Assembly (NCBI GenBank): GCA_947172415.1
Contig: OX359194.1
Coordinates: forward strand, 3,472,001 to 3,536,000
Source: Chondrosia reniformis
Lineage: Eukaryota; Porifera; Demospongiae; Chondrillida; Chondrillidae
DNA length: 64,000 nucleotides
Direction: 5' to 3'
Below, piece after piece: positions 56,540 to 64,000 of the stretch (within the stretch, counting starts at the first letter, position 1; every line of letters begins with the position of its first letter). Under the pieces are notes generated by a model, which was not told where the DNA came from, did no database searches, and was given only the letters and a program-made list of their open reading frames with translations. Made by a program: the position numbers and the translations under genes.

Positions 56540-58190
56540 TGACCACAGTTTGCAAGCAAATAATGATACCTCTTACCTAGATAACACTGCAGAATCTGAA
56601 GAATTGTCCAGTGGCAGTGATCAAGACAGTTACTACTTGCAGGATGAAATAATGGTTGGACAACAGACATCCAAAACGTCAGCTGAAGAAAATCATAGTG
56701 GCAACAATGTGAATCATTGGATGTCCTCGAGCTCTGAATCCTTGGAGTCAGACCTGACAGATTTATCCTCAAAGAGGCAGCTGCTCAGACATAGATGACC
56801 TATGGAATTCCACCTGGAATTCGGGAATCAGCATTTTAATGGAATTATAATATTCAGAGAATACGATCAAGAAAAACATGGACACCCTATTCATTTTACA
56901 TTACTGTAAAGTAGACTTATGCAGTGGGAAGCCCAAGAATGACCCTATAGCACTTAGTGCTTGCACTGGCTATACTTCATGCATCACTCCAGCACTCAAT
57001 TCAAGAGAGATATCGTCTACCTTTCTGGTAATTCTAAACTATATAATGTAAAATGTAGGGATGTGCATGTCTGTCTTCAACTTGGTATGTGTACATGTTG
57101 TACATCCAGCGTTCTCTCCACCATTTAACTAGTTCATCCTGGGTGTCTTTAATTATGCATGCAGATTACAAAGGTTGCCGCCTTAACTTTACAATGGTAC
57201 AGTATATGTCACCATCTCTGGAGGAAGTTGACATCAAGCCACGTAAACATGGAAAAACCTCGATCTTCGGAGCCCTAACTCCAAACAAATGCGAGCACCC
57301 TCCAATCATTAAGAGCAGAATTGAAGATTGTACCCCCATATACAACAAGCTGTACTGGGAACTCAAATAGGCAGAAATCCATAACCTGTAGCGACTGATT
57401 ATTATAATTGCCGATTCTGGAAATTCACTTGAAGCAAGGAAAATAGGTGCCACAGGGACTCAGAGAACAAACTGAAGAGTCATTCCACCAAGCATACTGG
57501 AGCTAAAGAAGATAATGAATTGGCCAGATGTCCCATGAGGTTCTAGATTCTACCATCATGAAGGCCATGATGTTTATATTTGCTGGAGGGACAACCAGTG
57601 TGTAACTGTCTTATACAATTGTTACCCAGGGAATGCTGAAGGCACGATTTGAAGAAGTAGAAACCGTACAGGAACTTATGAATCTGAGGATGAGGATGAT
57701 ACACTCCCTGCTGCCATCAAAAGCTATGATCAGTTCATGGGAGGAGTAGATATGCCTAACCAGCTACTCAGTTACCAAAGAATTTTGAGGCAGACAAAGA
57801 AATACTGACACACTATTTTCTAACATCTTCTAGAAATCAGTGTGGTGAATGCTGCTATTTTACATAAAGGATATGCATGGAAGGAGCCACAGTTCCAACT
57901 GTTGGTAGCTTCCGATCTTATCTAATATTTCAAAGTATGGCCTCACTGACAACAGATTAGGAGTAGTCTAGAAGATTTTCAAATTTCACATAGCTTATCA
58001 GATTTTGATGGTAGTCAAAGGGGTGCCATTTGCAAAATGTGATGCAACTGCAGGTGTACAGAATGCCCATTTTCACCTGCTCTCAGCCAGTCAGTCAGAA
58101 AAGATTGTCATCAAGAATGGTTAAATGATGGTCTAAAATATGACCTTAAAAGAGAATACGAACCACCGCTTCCATCTAAAATTCCCTTTT
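56540..58190 (+). pseudogene. piggyBac transposase, heavily decayed
   Basis: The acidic N-terminal frame at 56550-56798 (DNTAESEELSSGSDQDSYYL) is typical of piggyBac proteins. Further right, in shifting frames: KPRKHGKTSIFGALT (57230), EGHDVYICWRDNQCVTVLYN (57560), YDQFMGGVDMPNQLLSYQRI (57730) with the last catalytic Asp in GGVD, then RQTKKY and EISVVNAAILHKGYAW (57835). A C-terminal Cys-rich end CRCTECPFSPALSQSV lies near 58050. Many stops separate these blocks. A possible terminus is the inverted TTAACCCTCATACCC at about 58741-58757; no left end was found. Confidence 0.78.
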
Positions 58191-58778
58191 GACTAGTTCT
58201 GGGTAAATATTCTACCAAATGAACAGCTTGGTTGCATTCAAGAAGCAAAGATTGATAAGCCCTAGCCAGCAACCTGGAAGAAACCTCCAACCACATAGAA
58301 AGTGTGGAAGGCTTATAGGTGTAAAGAACAGGAAAAAGAAACTTGTTAACTAATATTAAAAGAGAAACAGCTTCAATCTTAGACAAAAAAATTGTTTTTA
58401 TTTGTTAATATAAAAATCAGCCCATAAATTACTGAAACATTGTCGGATATTGTCGATTCCGGGTTCATTGTAAAGAGGATACTTTAGGCTTTCCAATGGT
58501 CAATTATTACAAAATTTGGATTCTGAGAAAGGTTACTAACATTTCCGAATATAACAACCATATTTTTGTAACTTCCAATTAAATAGTCGATTACGCAAGT
58601 TTTGCCATTGGTAACAGGGTCGCAAATTATATGAGAATAGTGTTCAGTTCTCTGTGGGAATATTGATACAAAAAGTAAGCCAATCGGTAGAGCAATCGTT
58701 CTGCTATAGCCTTTAGAAAAAATATGTTAAACTTATGGGAGGGTATGAGGGTTAAACCACTACACATTCTATTTTCAA

Positions 58779-59127
58779 AAATTATCAATTGGTCAGATCA
58801 CTGTAAAACTGACATATATCATGGTACATGTGTATGACAAACGTCTGGCCAAGTTTGGCTTTATAAAAGTTGCAAAATAATCAAGATATAATGAAGAATG
58901 CAAGCTTATGATTGTGCAATCTGGTAATGTATTGTGAAGCTCTTCTAATGCGTCACCAACACCTTTGTATGTCGCTCCGTACACACATTTAGAGAAACTT
59001 GTGACGTTGTAAAAACGACACCGCCTCGTTGCTAAAGAAGTCTTCATTTGTGAATGGCTATGACAAGTTGACGCTCTCCTACGATAAGGAGCTACCGAAT
59101 AAGTGAGTTGTAGTGAAGGTTAGATAC
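58779..59127 (+). repeat. Dispersed repeat family A, copy 3
   Basis: Direct copy of 12703-13056 with about one difference in six to eight bases: AATTATCAATTGGTCAGATC, AATCAAGATATAATGAAGAA, GACACCGCCTCGTTGC, GCTATGACAAGT and AGTGAAGGTTAGATA are shared or nearly so. It ends about 100 bp before the 42-bp tandem array. Confidence 0.75.
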
Positions 59128-59221
59128 TCCAATAAAACACGAAAGGGAGCATCCATTTGCAATACTGACATCACCTATAGAACACCAAATGCGACAAAAC
59201 CTAGGGCACGCGGAAGACATA

Positions 59222-59390
59222 CGATTATGCAAAATCGTTTAGCGAATGTCGATTTTCCATGATCGATTACGCAAAATCGTTTAGCGAATGTCGATTTTCC
59301 ATGATCGATTACGCAAAATCGTTTAGCGAAAATGGATTTTCCATGTTCGATTACGCAAGATCGTTTAGCGAAAATGGATTAATCATGAGC
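59222..59390 (+). repeat. 42-bp tandem array upstream of the HECT gene
   Basis: About four units of GATTACGCAAAATCGTTTAG + CGAATGTCGATTTTCCATGATC, the later ones drifting to GAAAATGGATT. Each unit holds AAAATCG and the inverted CGATTTT, so units can pair internally. The last unit ends about 110 bp before the ATG-containing sequence at 59500 and 415 bp before the HECT start codon. Confidence 0.85.
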
Positions 59391-59498
59391 TAGTCCATAA
59401 AATCGATGTTCAAAAAGTGAGTCAGACTCCTTCCACCATTTTCCCAGACATCACGTGATCACGTTTCGCGGTAGATCGGCAGGCGTTCTATAGGCGGC

Positions 59499-59651
59499 AT
59501 GGCTGAATAGGTTTCGCTATCACTCGACGACATTAAAAAGGCCAAGGAGGCCATCACAACATTGGGATGCGTAATAGCATCCGGTGCCACTGTGGCACAA
59601 GGAGAACCAAGTGTTCAAGTTTCAGCGAGCTCCAGCCCTAGGAATGCTTCA
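59499..59651 (+). other. Possible non-used or disrupted first exon of the HECT gene
   Basis: ATG GCT GAA TAG, then an open frame VSLSLDDIKKAKEAITTLGC, ASGATVAQGEP and SASSSPRNAS, ending at a GTTAGC donor (59652). An acceptor at 59769 could follow, with INLAENALSAINGDV. Codon 4 is TAG. Either this exon is 5' UTR or it is a damaged N-terminus and translation now starts at 59806. The second open part is one base out of phase with the 59806 frame. Confidence 0.4.
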
Positions 59652-59805
59652 GGTTAGCCTTGTGCCACCATAGATTATCTAAGCTATGCAACCGTAGTTT
59701 AGATAATCCATGGTGCCAGTAGCTATATAGCTATGTAGCAATACAAGGTTTATCATGTTTTCTTTATAGTGATTAACTTGGCAGAAAATGCATTGAGCGC
59801 TATTA

Positions 59806-62800
59806 ATGGAGACGTCAGGAAAACGTAAAGGTGCGGCAAAAGTTGAGCTTCAAAAACTTTTCAATTATCCTGCTTCTGCCAAACGTAAGAAGAGCAATCA
59901 CGTGCACGTTTATAAATGGAAGCACAAATTTGTCTGCTTAGCCTACCGTGACCAGGAGAAGATACCCACCACAGACTCACAAAAAGAAGAACTTCTGCAA
60001 CCGGGTTTGGGGGAAAAGGAAATATCATTCAAGAATCTCAACATGAGTGCAGAGTCATTTCGAGATTGTCTGCAGGACCATTTTCCACAACTGAGGAATT
60101 CTGGTGGCTATCACCTCTGTAAATGCAAACCAAATAGCCGGGAACTTGAAGTTCTCTCCAAATTTGCCCACAGCTCTCCAGAAACACTCAAACAGAGGGT
60201 AGGCAATACAAAGACATACATTCGCCCTCTTCAGAAGGACTTGGATCTCAGTGCAGTCGTTGACCTTCCTGAAGGGGTATGTTTGTTATAGATAAATAGT
60301 GTGTATATCTGCAGGGTGCTACCATTAATTTTTGATACGTTTGACCACATATAATAGCCTGAAAAGCAATGTCTGTCATGTGGCCTTGTTTTACCCCTTG
60401 GCCAACTTGAACGACATGTGTCAGAATGCGAGAAGAGTCACCAAGTGATGTAAGTATAGTGTATATGCATGCTCTTTGTTATATAATTATGTTTGCTCCT
60501 CATGGGTCTTGGCTAGAAAACCTGCTTATTGTAGTTCATATAACTATTACAGTGTATTTATTGTTTATATCATTAGTGCAACAGTGAAAACTGAGCCACA
60601 GTCTGAGGATCCTGAAATGCCTGGCATATATAGGTATCACTATATACGTATATTGTGGTATGGCATTCGACCATGCATATTTATAATTAACACATAAATG
60701 TATATAGCTGCTGTTTGTACACACTTCACCCTTAATAGACCCATCCTTCTTGACTCTGGTGATGATGCCTCCGAGGTTGAATCTGATATTGATCTCCTGG
60801 ATGTGCAATTGGAGCAAGTATGTTTGTGTCCCATGTCACTGCATATGCACGGCACAGGTTTGTATGGGATAGTTTTTATTTGGCTTTGAACTGTTAATTT
60901 GTAGAGAACAACTTGCGAAGTAGAATTACAAGGTGTCGAAGAGGAAATGATATCCTCAGTGATCGAACAAAGTCGACTTGATACCGAGAGTAGGGGTATT
61001 TCAGGCATCAGCCATGATGATGCAAGGTGACTTGTATTTTGGTACAGTGTAGCTAGTGACATGATAGATATACTGATGTGGTCTGGCGTACAGTTACACT
61101 TAATGCAGTTGATGTATGAATATGACAGTCTGTGGTACTCAATCCTGAAAATAAATTGCTGTGCATGGACTCTTCTACATGCATGCATGTCATTTTTCTG
61201 GGAATAATGTTTATGTGCCTTAATTGAACCCACAGTATAGTAAGATTTTCACATTATCGTAATTGCTGGTATTGTTTCATCCTGTCAATATATAGCAACA
61301 CTTGGAGTGAGAAGATAAAACTTCTTCAGGATAAAATTGATAATGATGCACCTCTTACCATTGACATACGGAGATCGGATGTCTTTGAGGATGCTATGCG
61401 CAAAGCAAGGAAAATAAAATTCACTGTTCAAAGGCTGCTCAAGGTAAATTGGATTACTTTCTGCATCATACCCTAAACTGCAACATATATATCAGGCAGT
61501 ATGCATGAAGTACCAAAACACCTCTATTCTCTTATAATTTAATAGGTGACCTTTGTAGGGGAAGGTGCAGTGGATTATGGGGGCCCCAGGAGGGAATTTT
61601 TCAGGCTGCTTTCTGAAACAGCATCTCAGATCATATTTATTGGAAATGATTCTTGCATATTTTTTGGCATGAATGCAACATTCCTACAGGTGAGACTGCA
61701 TGTACATGCATGTGCTGACTATAATTGTCAGCTTAGTCTTTCCTAATAATCTATATACTTCTTCAGAAGAACTTCTACTACTATTTGGGTCAATATGTTG
61801 TGATGAGTGTCACCCAGGAAGGTTGTGGCTTTCCGTTTCTGGCGAACCAAGTCTATGACTACTTGTGCAGTGGAAAGCTAGTCAGTATCAATCTGGGTGT
61901 GAAAGATGTGCCTGATAGTACTCTCAGGTTCATTGTAGCGAAAGTTAGTCTATCTTACCTATGCAGTTGTTTGAAATTGAAGTTCATTGTTTTTGCCTCA
62001 GTATATTTTTTATTATAACTACATGACTGTGGGTGTATGTGCTAATTCTGCCATATATGTCCTATGATAGGATTCTGTTAATTCTAGGCAATGCTATATG
62101 CAACTTCCAAGTCTTAAAATGTAATTTGTATTAATAATTGACTGTAGCTACAAGACTCTGGAAGTGATGCAGAAATTCAGAGCATAGTTGCAATCGATGA
62201 AGCCCAGGCTCTTCTGTTTGAAGCAGGTTATTCAAAGCCTTTCAGCAGCTTGACAGTGGAGGACAAACTTACACTATCCAACATGCTTCTCAATTACCAT
62301 TGCATGGTAAAAGTGAAGGCAGCAATGGACCAGTTTCTTGATGGGCTTCAGTACTTAGGCCTGCTGGATTCCATCCGCGAAGATCCTGCAACGTGGAGAA
62401 TATTTTTTGTTGCAGCAGATGTAGCTGTTGATGCTGGTAAGTGCAAATACACCACATGCATGCATGTATATGTAAGTTAAAATTTATGTATCACCTGGTA
62501 GCATATCTAAAAGAGGAGCTTGTATGTAAGTTTTCTGATGAGGGTTCAAATGCCTTACCAGCTGAACAACAGGCCTACATCTATTTTGTGGACTTCCTGG
62601 ATGATTGCGACAGTATGTTTAACCTCTGTCAATAGAGAGTTTCTTATGGCAACCTCATCATTAACTTTGATATGGTTTTCTCTTTTTATACATACTGTAG
62701 CTGCAGAAGATGGGATTGATGGTTGCACTGTGAAAGATGTATTGATCTTCCTAACGGGTTCCAGCCATATTCCACCAGCTGGATTCACCAAGAGACCAAC

Positions 62801-62954
62801 TGTGGTTTTTAACCATGACGCATCCAGGTTGTTGGCCACCGCCTCAACTTGCGATTTGGTACTGCGATTGCCTGTTAACAATCAAGATTACCAATCTTTC
62901 AAGTCCAACAGGGTTCTTCCCATTAAAGGCCATGATGGCTTTGGTGGGCCTTAA
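59806..62954 (+). CDS. HECT-type E3 ubiquitin ligase with Rad18-like zinc finger (G2E3-like family)
   Basis: Exons: 59806-60276, 60358-60449, 60577-60633, 60739-60817, 60905-61026, 61296-61443, 61546-61689, 61767-61943, 62148-62436, 62502-62612 and 62701-62954. All join in phase, giving 647 aa. Order: a basic N-terminal domain I do not recognise (1-157, KWKHKFVCLAYRDQEKIPTT); a C-x2-C-x11-H-x3-C finger (Cys162, Cys165, His177, Cys181: CLSCGLVLPLGQLERHVSEC), the UBZ4/Rad18 pattern; an acidic linker; a UIM-like helix (EEEMISSVIEQS, 245-256); and the HECT domain from about 300, with VTFVGEGAVDYGGPRREFFR, a reduced middle, and the C-lobe ASTCDLVLRLP with catalytic Cys614. It would accept ubiquitin from an E2 on Cys614 and pass it to a substrate. 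The start was chosen as the first ATG of the open frame; an upstream exon is possible. Multi-copy G2E3-like genes are known in invertebrates; this one has no lesion. Confidence 0.85.
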
Positions 62955-63498
62955 TAAGGACAATGCACATGTCATGAGTTCATTATATACAGTATACTGG
63001 CTGCATGCATTCAGTTCACTTATAAACTTGTTTCTTCTTTGAGTTTTGCATATCTTCTGGACGATCATGTATAATTTTGTGTATAACTATATACAAAGCT
63101 TGTAAAATCATGCAAGGATTTCATTTTTATTATTCATACTTTGACCTTTTTTTGACTTTTTCATAATTTGATCAGCATTTTTGTGTATACAGCTCTTATG
63201 TACTGTAACCTTCTTACAATATGATCTGTTTATTTATTTAATTCCATTTTGTTGATTGCATGGAATTGAGGGTATAGTTAATGCTGTTCTATAGTGTATA
63301 TATGTAGTTCTAGAGTTCTACAGTCGTCATCATCACCATCCAGTGGTATGGGACCATCTAGTAAATCAATTCCATATAAATCAAACCAAAATGACATGCA
63401 ACCTGTCAAAGCAAAGTGTCAGGATGCTAATTATACATGTGCGGATAAATGACTTGGTAATAGCCACCTGGCTGACCATTTGCTCTCTTGAAAAGTGA
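62955..63498. other. 3' flank of the HECT gene, no gene seen
   Basis: AT-rich. No clear poly(A) hexamer was identified. A minus-strand exon remnant begins near the right end. Confidence 0.45.
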
Positions 63499-63680
63499 TT
63501 AATCTCCACCTGAGTCAACAGCTCCTTCAACTCCTGGCTTCTGAGATGCAGACAAAATATCTGGGTCCTCTGGTACCTCCACTGTGTTGTCATCATCAGT
63601 GGGAACTGGTCCTTCCCAATCAACGCTATAATCATGCCAATTGAACTGTATAGACATTGATAGTGCATGCAGAGTCAACA
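63440..63680 (-). pseudogene. Possible C-terminal exon remnant of an integrase-core family gene
   Basis: The minus frame ending at 63499 reads NWHDYSVDWEGPVPTDDDNT, then VEVPEDPDILSASQ; the next frame continues ELLTQVEINHFSREQM. A DW.GPVP.DDD..VEVP.. block, followed by a VNPL-like segment, is something I recall from the end of multi-copy sponge and cnidarian proteins annotated with an integrase-like core domain. The rest of such a gene would lie to the right, beyond the window. The call rests on recall of a short block. Confidence 0.35.
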
Positions 63681-64000
63681 TAAGTCAAATATAGTCATAT
63701 TGTAAATGGTATAGGCTCTATGCATGTGCATGCCACCTGCAGTCAATGTCATGAAGATGGTGATGGATATATGCATTAACTAGCTGGGAGACCAAGCAGT
63801 GCATGCAACGAAGTAAAATCAGCATGCAGTCCTGTGCAGAAATGCAATGCATTTAATGCCTGCATTCCGTATACACACTCAAAAGACTGCATTTAGTCCA
63901 GAAAGAGCTGGATCATCAGGTTCTGCAATATTTCAGAATCCTAATATCCACAGCTGTTGTGGAGTTTTGTTTCCCTCTGTATGCAGCTGGTGGTATGCCC
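63681..64000. other. Window end, nothing recognised
   Basis: AT-rich sequence with many GCATGCA-type words; no coding frame stands out. Confidence 0.4.

Overview
The window is eukaryotic and animal. Every host-like gene is broken by GT-AG introns, several of only 60-130 bp. The best-preserved gene is an animal-type nitric oxide synthase. The sequence is AT-rich and full of transposon relics. The mix of recurrent gene families (HECT ligases with extra zinc fingers, SAMD3-like, BEN-domain, OB-fold, SWIM and THAP-like fragments) resembles what I recall from sponge and cnidarian gene sets. A demosponge (Amphimedon-like) is my best guess; this rests on recall and inference, not on a search.

Layout. 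1-11.5 kb: a complete 19-exon nitric oxide synthase gene on the minus strand, whose 2.9-kb intron 10 holds a 5'-truncated LINE. It is divergent, across about 300 bp, from the start of a decayed plus-strand gene at 11.83 kb. 12.4-15.5 kb: dispersed repeats and a broken minus-strand gene with a PD-(D/E)XK-like motif. 16.0-18.9 kb: an apparently complete hAT-like DNA transposon with an intact 678-codon transposase and a 6-bp target duplication. 19.2 kb: a 24-bp minisatellite. 21.3-26.3 kb: a minus-strand DIRS-like retrotransposon (gag, RT/RNase H, tyrosine recombinase). 26.9-27.4 kb: a pogo-type MITE. 28.4-31.3 kb: a second, internally deleted hAT copy carrying foldback DNA. 31.6-37.9 kb: decayed BEN-domain, OB-fold, SWIM and THAP-like gene copies. 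38-40 kb: nested dispersed repeats. 40.9-43.3 kb: a broken SAMD3-like gene. 44.0-47.9 kb: a broken multi-exon gene of an uncharacterised family.

48.8-54.2 kb is bounded by a perfect 24-bp inverted repeat. It contains a Tc1/mariner relic split by a LINE tail exactly where the catalytic glutamate should be, a BEN-family fragment, and an intact R2-like retrotransposon reading frame of about 1067 codons. 54.2-58.8 kb holds repeats and a piggyBac relic. 59.2-63.0 kb holds an 11-exon HECT E3 ubiquitin ligase gene (647 codons, open throughout) with a Rad18-type zinc finger, preceded by a 42-bp tandem array.

Two host genes look functional: the nitric oxide synthase and the HECT ligase. Two mobile-element frames are also intact: the hAT transposase and the R2-like RT. 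Nearly everything else is a mobile element or a decayed copy of a multi-copy family. Exon boundaries were derived by hand from splice signals and reading-frame continuity and have not been checked against transcripts.
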